Source: Sacculina carcini (taxonomy: Eukaryota; Arthropoda; Thecostraca; Sacculinidae). From it: a stretch of 64,000 nt of DNA. Location: NCBI GenBank assembly GCA_916048095.2, contig OU696571.1:4762001-4826000 (forward strand), read 5' to 3'. Under the pieces are notes generated by a model. It saw only the letters and a list, made by a program, of their open reading frames with translations. It was not told the DNA's origin and ran no database searches. Of the stretch, positions 44,726 through 56,690 are shown one piece after another (the stretch's first letter is position 1; every line of letters begins with the position of its first letter). Position numbers and translations under genes: made by a program.

Positions 44726-45940
44726 GTGAGCAACTCCTCTCATACTCTAGCTTTGTTCTATCATACTCTTTCTTCTCGATCTCCTCTTCGTGTCTTTTTT
44801 CAATTATCTCTTGCTCCGCCCACTTTGGGCTTCTCTGGTGGCGATATTTGAAGTCTCATGCCAAGTGATCAGGTGCACTTCCGTTGGATTTCATTATTTT
44901 GTCTTCTATTTTGTTTTTTCATACTGACCTATTTACTTCCCAATTCTAACCTCTTATTGTTCTCATATTTCTTTTTCTGGTTCTGTTCACCTGTCTGGTA
45001 GAGGTCTTTGTTAGCGCTGCTTGTGTGGTCGGCTCTTTTCACATTCCTCCCTCTCTCTGTTCCTTTTCCCAGTTGTATAAGCACTTCTATTGTATATTTG
45101 TGCTGGGTCAAATCGGGTGGGTGGTTCCTTTCAAATTTTGCTTCTCAATTATTGTCTGTCTATTCCGTTTTATCCGCGCCGTCTATACATTGCTCAAGTG
45201 TAATTAAGGCGTTGATTTTACAGAGTTATTCGTATTGGCTCTTTCTGTATATATGTATGTGTGTGTTGGTTTTTCACCGCATCGTTGAGGCTTTTAATTT
45301 GTATTTTAGTTCTTTAGTTTAGCGTGTACGTGACAGTTTGCAGAAAGTGTACATGAATAAGCGTGCAGCCATTAGCATTGAGTTGTGATCCCGTGTGCAA
45401 ATCACCCTAACTCTAATACTAGCTGTCATATAGGTGTAGCACTACAAGAGTTAATAAGGGGCAAGACACATATATTTCAAGCGGACACTTTCAATGGTGG
45501 AATCTTTTCCGGGGTAAAAAGATTGTCTGGCTAGATTACACATAGTCTACATTTTAGTAGGTTGTGTATAAAAACTACGTGGGGTCGTTGTATTCCCCAA
45601 GCGAAGAGATTGAACATAGTTTGAATTTCACTAGGATCTGTACGAAATATTGTGGTGACATTGTGATCTCCAGTTGGACAACAGAACAGAACTTATCGGG
45701 AGGTTCACAATTCAGACCATTTGAATTTATATCAAGTAATTAGCGGAATTGCAGAGGTATCACATATGGTAAATTTAAGTGTCAAATATGTATTAGTTTG
45801 TATTGGACGCCATAACATTGCAAATGTGACCCATGTTTGCTTGATAACGAGATGCTGTTCGGCGTATTCTTCATTATGTAGTACCAAGCGTGTATGATTA
45901 TGCCTTAATGTACGTGTGTGTGTTTGTATGGTGCGTATAG
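44726..45940 (+). other. Intron 22
   Basis: CT-rich on the left (44740-45070), AT-rich on the right; no gene or mobile element recognised. Confidence 0.55.
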
Positions 45941-46298
45941 TGAATGTGTGACGTCATTGTCAGTCCTGTTGACGCGTTGCGACGTGGTGGCGGCCGCCGG
46001 CAACGACTGGCTCGCTTGGCTGCGGCACACAGAGCACTGTGTGACTGGTGCCGCCGACCGGCCGCCCTCCTCCGCCTCACTGGCCGACAAACAGCACCGG
46101 CTGTGCCAGCTGCAGCTGCTGGCCGAGCAGGTGGAGCAGCGTCGCGGCATCATCGCCGAGCTGACCGAGGCTGCAGCTGGTGGCGCCGCAGGACAGCAGC
46201 TGCTGCAGCTGTCGGCGGCCACTCAGACCGATGTGACCGGTGATCAGACAGAGCGGGATGGTGTGTGCGTGGTGGACATTGTTGTGCGGTACCGGCGG
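45941..46298 (+). CDS. Giant spectrin-repeat protein, exon 23 (358 bp)
   Basis: Acceptor GGTGCGTATAG, phase 2 in (GA plus T gives Asp), phase 0 out at CGGCGG|GTAGCA. About 119 residues, close to one full spectrin repeat: NDWLAWLRHTEH (helix A), LCQLQLLAEQVEQRRG (helix B), and EAAAGGAAGQQLLQL then an acidic tail. The donor (GTAGCA) is weaker than most, so the 3' edge is less sure. Confidence 0.82.
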
Positions 46299-46395
46299 GT
46301 AGCAGCGAGTGTGGCCGTCAGTTTGCACACAAACATACATACACACATGCACTCACACATGTGGGCATATTCGCTCACCTAGCGCTCATTGATCT

Positions 46396-46424
46396 TTGTG
46401 TGTGTGTGTGTGTGTGTGTGTGTT
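46396..46424. repeat. (TG)n microsatellite in intron 23
   Basis: About 14 TG units, then TGTTTG units. The rest of the intron is AT-rich. Confidence 0.85.
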
Positions 46425-46775
46425 TGTGTTTGTGTTTGTGTGGGCGGTTATTGCTAGAAAACAGCGTGACCAAGAGAATGGAAGGCATTTCAAGCCTGAT
46501 AGTGTAGGTGTTAGATTTTAGCCTAACATACTAAACTATATTATACTAGTCATTATTGGCATGTTTTCGTTTCGCCCTTGATTTAATTTTAAACGTGTTT
46601 TCAAATTGATTTTGGGATGTTATTGTCGAGCTGTCATGTTTTTCATACGCTCACACATGCACTCACGTCAGCTTAGTTCTGGATATAAACTTGTTTTCTT
46701 AGTGTGCGCGTTTTTTGTGTGCACACAATTTCGTGCGTCTGCTGATGTGAATTTCAAGCATGTGTTTCCGTGCAG

Positions 46776-46946
46776 GAATGTGTGAAGCGATGGCACAAAC
46801 ACGTCGACGACCACAGCCACTTTTGTGAGTGTTTGTCGGCGGTGCAGCTGTTTATCGACGATGTCGCCGGGCAGCTGCAGCTGCTGGCCGAGTCGACAGC
46901 TGTCACGAGCCTACAGCAGCTGTCGGTTCGTCAGTCCGGCATCAAG
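46776..46946 (+). CDS. Giant spectrin-repeat protein, exon 24
   Basis: 171 bp (57 residues), phase 0 in and out, acceptor TTTCCGTGCAG, donor ATCAAG|GTGGGC. It contains CVKRWHKHVDDH and GQLQLLAESTAV. The downstream intron is 8.7 kb and carries the antisense GPCR gene. Confidence 0.83.
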
Positions 46947-48064
46947 GTGGGCGTGTGTATCACGTGTTGGTTAAGTGTTTGCGTGCACTGTCTCAACATC
47001 ATATTAGTCGTGGGTTTTTTTACGTGTTTTCTCAATTGTGTTTAAGGAATATTTGTCATGAAATGTGAAATTTAGTTACAAGCTATCTGTAACTGGATAA
47101 AATTGATTGAAATATGGTATATATTTTATTTATATTATACAGATTGGATATGGGCAAGTTGCGATTTGTACGCATTGGGAGAGCAATTTAGTGATAACTT
47201 TGTTTGCTAATTGAAATGAAGACGTCCAAATTAAAATCATTATAACTATTTAATTGTTTTTTTACCAATTAACTGACATTGTGTTTTATTCAGCTATTTT
47301 CGATGCGCTGAGATCAAGATGGAATAATGTTTGATTTAATGTTTTATATTCCCATTATAAGTCCAGTGAATACGACATCTCAGAAGTAGCTGAACTATAT
47401 TTTGCAGCGATTGCCAGCATGTGGCTGTTTATCGCTGACCTTAGAGCTGACTAGGTTCTTTTAATATTTGAAATTTAATAATAATATATGAGAAGGAGCG
47501 CATATTTCTGTTGATGTTAGTGTAGGTCAGTGGCGGGAACATATATAGTGAATGATGAATGTTGCAGTTTAGCTCAGCAAAATGAAATATTATATTGTGA
47601 ATATTCATTATGTGTTTGTGGTCAACTGAGTTGTTTGATGGTAGACCAGCATACTTAGTACGGATACATAGAACATACAAAACTCTCAATGAGTCGCTTG
47701 GAACAAAAAATACATCTGGAGCGACTCAATTATCAGATGTTATATCAGCTTTCCAAGAAAGAACATTGTTCCTTCTTGGAAAAATTTCCACGAAGGAAAT
47801 TTATTCGAAACTACATTACAAGCATGCATGCACATACACAAACGATAGTGACATAGCGAGATTAGGGGCGATACGGTAAATATATTTTGTATTGATTTTT
47901 GTCAGGACTCAGCAGAGTGGCGTAACAGCGAGTGCATAGTAGCTGAGGAATAGAGGATAGTACCAATTTTGTCTGTACTAATGAGAAGCAATGTATGATG
48001 TTATAAGCCGACTTAACCGAGTTTCACTTGTGTTCAGCAAGGACGTGGCTTTAACACCTCACAA
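46947..48064 (+). other. Intron 24, left part
   Basis: AT-rich. An open frame at 47610-47879 (AYLVRIHRTYKTLNESLG) is unrecognised, possibly a retroelement scrap. Confidence 0.45.
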
Positions 48065-48688
48065 CAGTGTTTATCAACGTGGGCCTTATGGCCGTTCTCG
48101 TGGGCCATTGGATTGCTTTGAGGCACCATAGAACCAAATTGAATAAGTGGAAGGGTCACCATACTCAGGGTGCACGAATCGCATTTCAATTGTCTGTTTT
48201 TTTAGTTCGGGAAGAAGAATAGGACACAAGACAGCTGCCGTTACAGGGGGACACCAACTCTGCTGAATTATCGCCCCCTTCCCGGTCCTAAGAGTATTTG
48301 CTCAAAAGGAAGAAGCAGAGGGTCCGCTTTTAGTCGCCTCTTACGACACGCAGCGGGTACGGCGGCAGTATTCTTATCCCCTGACCGCAGGGACCCAATC
48401 ACACACAATCGTCTGAGCCACCGCGACAGTGTGATATCGGTGTTTGTCTGACGCGTACGTTTGTTCCACCGACGGTCATGTCTATTTGTGTGCTTATCCT
48501 ACCTGTACGTACGGTCTTGGCGTTTTTGGTGATGGGTGGAAATCCTCTAGAGTAGTCGCGTCGCGACGATCCATGTGTGTGTGTGGGGCCGCACGGACTT
48601 CTAGGAAGGTTACGGTTTGTTTCTGGAGGGCCACAAGAACTCGCATTGTTGAACGGGGTCACGGCATGGAAAAGGTTGAGAAGCACTG
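48065..48688. mobile_element. hAT-like MITE with an internal conserved SINE-like block
   Basis: Ends CAGTGTTTATCAACGTGG (48065) and, inverted, CAGTGCTTCTCAACCTTTTC (48688) fit the common hAT terminus CAGTG-x-TTCTCAACC. Similarity between the arms continues through GTTCTCGTGGGCC. Flanking octamers CCTCACAA and CTCTACAG are too different to prove a target duplication. A block at 48325-48380 (GTCGCCTCTTACGACACGC) is one I recall as recurrent in dispersed invertebrate SINEs or LINE tails, probably a nested insertion. Confidence 0.55.
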
Positions 48689-49985
48689 CTCTACAGGACT
48701 ATAACAAAACCTCTACAAGTGTAGTTGAGCTACCTAGTAGTCAACGACCATCTGACAATGTTACACATTGTCTCTCTTTCATTGTTGTGTCAGCCATCGC
48801 TCGTTGCATTTATTGCCCATCCGGTCTTTTCGTCTATGGCTTCGTGTATATTCATTGGCACACATTACTATTTATGTACATTTATATTTTACGTACTTGA
48901 TACATTTTACCGACATTCGTTTCTCTTCTTGCTGTGTATTTACTTCTGGTTTTCACGTGCTATTTGTTCTTGCTGGTTTATATTGCATGCATTATGAACG
49001 CTATGTCAAATTTGAAGAATTAGCGGCTTTATTTGTTGCCAATACCATCTTTGTATAGACAATTTTGTGGTTGTGGGGGATGCATTGGAAACTGTGTCTG
49101 AAAAGGTTTGTAGTTTCAGGCGTTGCATCTGGCTTCATCTCTCGCTGGTTTCATCTCTCTTGAACCCGCCACTAGTTCAACCGACTGTTATTTGTGATTA
49201 TGTCTGTGAATGTAGTCATCCAACAAGTCCTTGTATCTTGTTCAAAATACCAATATATCGCTCATGAACCGTGTTTTTGCCCGGTCTGTCAATGCTATTA
49301 TTGTACAAAATTTCATAAATGGCCTGCTGTTTTTGTCTGATGGTCATTGACCTTTTATGTTCAATTTGGGGAGTATTTTGTTTTAGCTCGTTATTCACAT
49401 CATAGTTTTATTCGTAGTATTAGATCACAGTATTAATTTGTCGGGATGCCAACTAATTTCACCCATTAATTCAGATTAAATTTAGAATAATTTAAATATG
49501 TAGAAATTGGATCACTTCATTCTTTCAACATATTTACCAATGTTTATATTTCCTGTATTATGAGGTCACGAAACATTGTGCAGTGGACACACTCAGTACG
49601 TTGTGTTATTCGACTACCGCGTGTGTTTTAGATAGTGAAAGTGTTTCCATGATTATCAATGTGCAATAAAGTCACACCATTTTGTTAACGCTAACAGACG
49701 ATTCACATTAAACACAAATGAAGGTATATAGCGGAAAACATATTTGTGAAATCAGTATCTCTCAGAGGAATATGACCAGTCCGACCTTTTCATCGTGTCG
49801 TTCCATCCTTGTGTGTTGTAGACTTCCACTATGAATACGCCGTCCGCGTTGTGATGGAAAATTTTAACGGGAGCCGAACCAGCTCTGTCGTGCTCCTCCA
49901 ATCGTGATGGGATATTTGGTCGATGCTGAATCAGTGGATTGTTCGTTCTGTATAATGAATCACTACGCCTGTATCTTCCTGTTTC

Positions 49986-51083
49986 TCAATCTGTGGGCTC
50001 GAATTTGTTTGAATTTTTGTCATTTGGAATCGGATGACGTGTATTCATTTGGATTTCTTGATGCCGCGTGTTAATTGTGGGCTCGTTTTCTTTGCTCTGC
50101 GGTTTTTGCTTTCCTGATTGTAGTTGCATCTCTTGCTGTCGCTTAGAGCTGTGTCTGCTTGAACTCTGGACACTAGTTTTGCAGCGTGGTGATACCATTG
50201 TTCTCCAAGCTCCCGGAAGATAGAAGAGGACCATAGAATATTCTTTTTTTAGTTTTTGGTTGAAAAAACCTATTACCCAGCCGTCCATAATGTAGGATAT
50301 CATTGTGAGAAAAACTATTCCCTCCTTGGTCCGGATGTTAATTGGCGTGAACTGGTCGATGATCATTACTATATTTCCGGGCAATACGAGCATTAGTGTC
50401 ATGATCGTGCTGATGATTACTCCTCTGTAATTGCTCATTGTCTTTCCACTTTCGGATAATCCGACGGAACGGCGTTGTTTATGAATCGCTTTTGAATGTC
50501 TGTCAGCTTCACTACTAACTTGAACGTTGAATGCAATGGACAGCACGTTGATTAACATCAAAATGTTATAGTGAATACTGAATAGCCAGCTTGGAATAAT
50601 CTCCTTTGTGGCGCAACGGCCATTGAACGTGGACCAGTCTTCTGTGAACCAAAACAGGCAGAAATAGACGAGCCAATATACGGCCGTTGCCATCCAACAG
50701 CCAGCTAACAGGAAGAAATGCTTCACTCTGTCCATGAGCTGGTAGTAGCGTAGACCATACTGCACTGACACATATCTTTCCACGTTGATGGCCAGCAGTA
50801 GGGCGCTAGAATTGAGGCTCAGTGATTGTCCTGAAGTTAGCGTGATTGCGCATTGAAGAGGCGTCAGTTTGATTCCCAACGCTGTGTTGAGCACACTCAA
50901 TACAACTGTTACCAGGAGTAGTATCTCTCCCACTGCTAGGTTTGCCAGTGTTTGAAACATGATCTTTGAACGAAGATATTGTCGTCTCAAGATGACATAC
51001 ACAGGCATCAGTGATGAAAGTATACCGACTAGAGCTATGCTAATGACGAACACAGCTACTGGAGCATTTCGTTCGTCAGCCAT
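49986..51083 (-). CDS. Nested antisense gene: rhodopsin-type (class A) orphan GPCR
   Basis: 365 codons, intronless, on the strand opposite the giant gene and inside its intron 24. Seven hydrophobic segments lie at about residues 9-33, 41-66, 78-108, 122-146, 163-188, 220-243 and 255-275. Class A marks: C78 and C157 (the TM3-ECL2 disulphide), E102-R103-Y104 (DRY position), W130 in TM4, P235 in TM6. Departures: the TM2 LAxxD site reads LAVGE and the TM7 NPxxY site reads DGWVIGFF, so coupling may be atypical. The tail (300-365) is long, polar and Ser/Gln/Lys-rich. Ligand cannot be predicted. The ATG precedes MADERNAPVAV directly; no upstream in-frame extension is convincing. An intronless GPCR could be a retrogene or a family of single-exon receptors. 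Confidence 0.85.
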   Translation of the reverse strand: MADERNAPVAVFVISIALVGILSSLMPVYVILRRQYLRSKIMFQTLANLAVGEILLLVTVVLSVLNTALGIKLTPLQCAITLTSGQSLSLNSSALLLAINVERYVSVQYGLRYYQLMDRVKHFFLLAGCWMATAVYWLVYFCLFWFTEDWSTFNGRCATKEIIPSWLFSIHYNILMLINVLSIAFNVQVSSEADRHSKAIHKQRRSVGLSESGKTMSNYRGVIISTIMTLMLVLPGNIVMIIDQFTPINIRTKEGIVFLTMISYIMDGWVIGFFNQKLKKEYSMVLFYLPGAWRTMVSPRCKTSVQSSSRHSSKRQQEMQLQSGKQKPQSKENEPTINTRHQEIQMNTRHPIPNDKNSNKFEPTD

Positions 51084-51469
51084 TTTGAATGTCCGGCTGT
51101 GTTAGATACGGCCTCACTGGTGGTGGATGATGTATAGTGACTCAAGGAAGTACTGCAGTCAATCGCAGCAGTCACAACACCTTGTCCACTAGTCTGGCTC
51201 AGAGATTAGATTGCTGATTTTTCCCAAATCTCAATTCTGTTCGTGGCATGAAAATGTCAGTTTCATTTGAGTATGAGAAGCATGTGGTTGTTGTCGATAG
51301 ATGGTTAATCGGGTTTCACTGAAAGTTTGTGTTGTTTGATGAGCTTTTCGGTCTATTATTTATTTATGTATCTACCTAACGATAAGGACAAATTACATGA
51401 TAACAGTGGCACAAATCCTAACACATATCGCATACTCGTGCATACACATTAGAGTGACACTTTTTTATT

Positions 51470-51581
51470 CCACCCAAACAAATTAATTTTTTTACTTTTT
51501 TACGATAAACTTGTAATATAATAATAATAATTTATGTATAATAATTTAAAACACAACATATGCATCAAAAAGTTATCCCAG

Positions 51582-51668
<87 letters not shown>

Positions 51669-52776
51669 TATATACCACATTATCTGCGTCCGTCGCCACC
51701 TGATAGCCATACGGCTTGCTTACTTCATTTGTTGCTGCTGGAAAGTCACAACTATCCTTTTCAGCTAATTGTAGAAGAAAATGTGTTTGGTGTTAGTTCA
51801 TTGTTAGAGTCAACTTTATTAACGCCACTTCACTCGCTGCGAAATCATTGACAACATCGAGAGTGTGGATGCCGTGTGAAGCAGTCACGAAAAATGAATA
51901 CCTAGACCACTCGTAGTATCATTTTCTATAAAACTGTTATCGATGTTCAAAATACTGAACAGTCGTAATTTTATAGTGTTTAGTTATAAAGTCTGCAAAT
52001 CAGATATAGTTTCCAATTTGTTCGGCGTGGAGCATACGGCCGAGCACGATGGATGGTGAAAATTGTGTACGCCATAAGAATTTTCCTTTTCAAGCACGAG
52101 TTTCTCAGAATAAGTTCTTCTCGGAGCAAAAATATGAAATGCGGTGCTTTACAATATTTGCTAAATCTACATGACGGCGTAGTACAAACTTCTTATAGCA
52201 GCGAGGCTCCAGGAACTGATACCATAGTACTACAATTCCCTCCGTTTGTACAGACGCAGAGTTGGCCCAGGCATAAGCATCATATTTCGCCTAACATCTG
52301 TGGTATTTTAGTGGAAGACTTGTGACTATTGTGTTTGATAAATACGTCCACCTGGAAACAAGACTTAGAATGATACAGACAGTGCATGTGAAGGAGGATA
52401 AGGAAGACCCTGCACGACACGTCAGTGTAGATCTGTCTGCTAATACATCCAGTACAATTCGGCAGACTTTTTAACAACTACATCAAGAATGTTCAGTATT
52501 TTGAACATCGGTGACAGTTTTATAGAAAATAATCCTACGAGTGGTCTAGATATTCACTTTTCGTGACTGCTTCACACGGCATCCACACTCTCGAAGTTGC
52601 CAATGATGTCGTAGCGAGTGAAGTGGCGTTAATGAAGTCGACTAACAAATAACTAATACCAGATAATTATTTCTACAATTAGCTGAAAAGGATAGTTGTG
52701 ACTTTCCAGCAGCAACAAATGAAGTAAGCAAGCCGTCTGGCTATCAGGTGGCGACGGACGAAGATAATGTGGTATA

Positions 52777-52835
<59 letters not shown>

Positions 52836-52960
52836 CTGGGATGACTTTCTGATGCATGGTTTGTGTTTCAAATTATTATACATAATTTATTATTATTGTA
52901 TTTCAAGTTTATCGTGACAATTTAGAAAATTTTATGTTTTGAGTGGAATGAATAATCCGG
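51470..52960. mobile_element. Foldback element: 0.48-kb inverted arms around a 0.53-kb spacer
   Basis: The left arm (about 51470-51962) recurs inverted on the right (52490-about 52960). Examples: CGATGTTCAAAATACTGAAC against GTTCAGTATTTTGAACATCG; ACTGCTTCACACGGCATCC; GGCGACGGACG; CTTTCCAGCAGCAACAAATG. Each arm has its own (TA)n tract (51583-51665, 52793-52834), of different length. The spacer (51963-52489) contains no recognised gene. Outer boundaries and target duplication were not resolved. The RNA could form a very long hairpin. Confidence 0.8.
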
Positions 52961-53394
52961 GAAATGTGGCCTTTTGGTCAAAAATCTTGAAACTTTAACC
53001 GATTTGAGTTAGTTCTAAAAATGAATATTTCTCACAAATACACATGCACCTGTATGAATGTATCAGTATGGTTGATACAGTGCGACAATCGCTTATAATT
53101 TATTACATGGATGAACTTGTAAACTATAAGGTGACTCGAGAGGAATATAGAAGAAAGCGATGGCTTCGACGGATTCAGCGGTCTCTTCTGTCTTCTTCCC
53201 TCTTTCATGCTAGATGTACTCACTTTTGATTTAGAGTGCGATCTCTTTTATAGAAACTTCAATTTTGATTGGCACATGCTTCGTTCTGTCTATCCCAATG
53301 GACGGGCGTTAAGATTCCTCCTTTGAGAAGCTGCATGCGTCCTAGTCACTAGGTTATATTGCAATGTACTCACTTAAGTAATGTTCATCTATGT

Positions 53395-53475
53395 GCTATG
53401 TGTAGCTCCTCGGTAGAGAATTGGCTAGAAGGAAGTTGACATTGGGGGTTGAAATCCCGAACCATGGCTTGTGCT
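53395..53475 (+). mobile_element. Possible tRNA-derived SINE head
   Basis: TAGCTCCTCGG (53403) and GGTTGAAATCC (53447) approximate pol III A and B boxes at tRNA-like spacing; both are one or two bases off consensus. Tail not seen. Confidence 0.4.
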
Positions 53476-54587
53476 GGATCGCAATGAGCCACAAATTATA
53501 GGACATATTATTGTTCGTAGAATGACAATTGAAAAGGATAGAGAGAATGAGCAGATTATATATGCCATTTTATTCACAATAGCTCACACATTTTTATATT
53601 GTCTATAACTAGATTTAAATCAATTGGAAGCATTAGCTTTGCTTATTCGTTTTCCACTATGTGTTAAGAAAACTCATTGTTGTATCAAGTAACTAGCTCA
53701 ATTTTACCTTCTGCAGCGCTTTGCTTGGAATATTGGTGCTGATGAACTTCCCAACGCAATGAAAATGTTTATCTGGGGTCGAGCCTTATATTTTATAGCT
53801 TGCGATGTCCAAAATCTCCATTTGCCCGTGTTGTCAAACTTCCATCAGTCTTCGTCATTTATCGCGGGATAAAACGTTTTTCTCAATTTAGACTTGATCG
53901 GCTGTCATGATGTGGTATTACCCCGCATACATGTTCACGTTAGGTATATTGATTAGGTTTACTATGGCAACTGATCTCTGTTTACATTTGCGCTCACTAG
54001 AAGTCAGCGTTAGCTCATATGCGATATACACAGTGCATGATGTCCAATCGTCGTCAATATTGTTCAAGGTCTCGTTTTTTCAGTGAATTAATCATTCGTG
54101 TCTGATAATGCATTCAGTGAATCAGCTTATTGTATTGTGTTTTATGTGTGTTCTATATGTACCTAGGTCATATGTATTGTGTGTGGTATATTTCATACGC
54201 ATTGGGTCCGCATGCTTTTTTCTTGTGCGAGATTGTCGTATTAACGAGATATGACTGGCAAAACCGATGAGTCTCGTGTAAAAATGAACCACCGTTTTCG
54301 TGGAATATTTTCCCAAATATAAGAGAGAGATGTAATAATTACATATTTCGGATATGTAACTTGTAACTTGTATGTAATCGGATATGTAACTTGATTGTGT
54401 ATATGCAAATGCAGGCGAAACAAATGTTGGAAAGATTGGCGTTTTTAATACAGGTGTTAGTGTGCATTGCTATGCGTTAGTAAAAATAATTCAATACATT
54501 GTTACTCTCTGTATTATTTGATATCGTAGGCACCACACGCCTGGTGCAAGGTGTTATGACCGCGCGTGACCTGTGAGGACCGCGTGC

Positions 54588-54678
<91 letters not shown>
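54588..54678. repeat. (GT)n microsatellite in intron 24
   Basis: About 45 GT units, 1 kb upstream of exon 25. Flanks (53475-54587 and 54679-55639) are AT-rich with no gene recognised. Confidence 0.95.
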
Positions 54679-54681
<3 letters not shown>

Positions 54682-55639
54682 GCTCAACCAGTGTCTTCTG
54701 GCAGTGCTTCATTTTGTTTTTCAAAAGTGGCAGTGAAAATACACGGCTAGTCTTCCTACTATTTGCGTATTTGCGAATATGTTTTTAGGCTTACAGAGTA
54801 TATTTGTCCCGGTATCCGCGTTTATATATCCGTTGTGGCGCTCAGGGTCATTATTTAGCAAAAACTGTCATGAAATGTGTAATTATCTGGCGATTTACAC
54901 GATACTACTGTATAGTATACTGTAAGACCAGTCGCACCAGTCTGAACGTATGTAGAATATTCTAGTGGGACAGAACTGTTGGTCCAGCACGGGGATGGAC
55001 AACAAGCGGCTCTTTGACATCGTCCTGTTGTTTATTGGACTTCTATTTAATGTTTATCAATTCAAAACTTTGATGGTGGTGTATTTAAGACAATGGTATT
55101 TTCATCAGTTTTGTTCGCTTTCTTGAAGCGTGCTTGTACTTCAGAGTAGCCACCTGACGCGTCATTTTCTACGAGGTTCATTTCAGTGGAAAAGGTATAT
55201 CATGAGGATTCTCTATCTACTTATAGCTAAAAGGTCGTTGCATAGGATGCTAATGATGTTATGTACTTACTATAGATATAAATATAGTTACGTATACTAT
55301 AAATATTAATAATAGTAAGTATATTAATAATGTTAAGCGTAATGTTTTTTGTTTTTACTGTATCTAAGGTTTTTTGTTCTCTACTCGTAGTTTAGGCAAA
55401 TTGAGACTTATTTTGCCCGCAAATTGTGTTGTTATCATTTATTATTAATTATATTACTATCTTATTTTTAAGTTTTCTGTTTTCCTTTATATTCTTGACT
55501 AGTTGAAGATTGTAGTGTTTCATCCAGAAAGGCGTCGTTGGTTTTTATGTTCAAGTTGTTTATTTTGCAAAAGGAAAATAACTACATATGCCAGCGATAA
55601 AGAGGTGAAAAGTGTTGTTTTATGTGTGTGTGTGTGCAG

Positions 55640-55810
55640 TGTTTACTTGAGAAAATTGGTGAAGGTCATGGTTTGCTGGATGAGATCAATGACCTGTGTG
55701 CCGTCGTGTTGGACGTCACTTCACCGCAAGGTCATGACCTGGTCAAAGGTCACGTGACTGAGGTCACCGAACGATGGAGTGTCTGTGTTGGGCAGATTAA
55801 CTCCCTGAAG
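55640..55810 (+). CDS. Giant spectrin-repeat protein, exon 25
   Basis: 171 bp (57 residues), phase 0 in and out, acceptor (TG)n-CAG directly, donor CTGAAG|GTGCAC. It encodes LLEKIGEGHGLLDEI and VTERWSVCVGQINSL. The DNA has repeated AAGGTCA-type half-sites (55729-55752), which follow from repeated KGH/QGH codons. Confidence 0.82.
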
Positions 55811-56309
55811 GTGCACATATGCCTGAAATTGATGTATATTTCATGTATTTTAATTAGATGAACTTTCACTGTTCTTATTTTGGGGTTTTATAATGGTCTT
55901 CGTGGTCTTGGTGTTTAGTTTTTTTTTTATGTGGAAGCGCATTGAATATTTACTGGTTACAGGTAATGTGCGCTGCTTGCTCTCAAAGTTTGTCGTTGCG
56001 ATATGCTGGCATCTTATGAATTTGGAAGCAGATTAGTTAATGCACTTTCTTGATTAACTAATTTGGTATTCATAAAATACATTGCATTCAACTGAAAGTG
56101 TAGCGTTGTGTATGTTGATGACGTCGTAATTTGCATTTATCATTGCGTCACCATTTTCCATTCATTATCATATTCATAATGCTACAGCTTCCCATCACCG
56201 TGCACAATATGTCTCAGTGTTTTTGCTTTACTTCTGGTTGGGCTCAATCAATTGTAATTATATTTGTGTATGGACTTTTTTATCGTACGCACGTGTGTCT
56301 GTGTGTCAG
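55811..56309 (+). other. Intron 25
   Basis: AT-rich; no feature except the TGTGTCTGTGTGTCAG acceptor run. Confidence 0.6.
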
Positions 56310-56465
56310 TCGAGTGTCGAGCGCATAATGGAAGAGTATGAGGAGCTGCTGGTGGGTGTGGAGAGAGTGCAGGAGGCGTTGGCAGCTGTTGGCCAGCAGC
56401 TGGCAGATGCCGCTGTTTTGCAGTCGACAGCTGCCGAGAAGCGGCTGCAGCTGGACAAGCTCAAG
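56310..56465 (+). CDS. Giant spectrin-repeat protein, exon 26
   Basis: 156 bp (52 residues), phase 0 in and out, acceptor TGTGTGTCAG, donor CTCAAG|GTAGTG. It encodes a strongly helical VERIMEEYEELLVGVERVQE and AAEKRLQLDKL. It is followed 225 bp later by the 21-bp minisatellite. Confidence 0.83.
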
Positions 56466-56690
56466 GTAGTGACGTCATCAGGCTGAGTTCGGTCTTGTGT
56501 TTGTTTGTGGTGGGGATTGCTCACTGGGTATCAAGGTAACGGCCGAACTAAAGCACAGCCCGGGAATAGTTCAAATTTCCTAAATAAATTTTAACACCTG
56601 AAATTTATTTGTTACAGGGCGGAGCATTGTTGAAGCAACATCCGCGGAATGTCAAAATTCCAAAATCAAATAAAAATATTGCCCTAGTGG

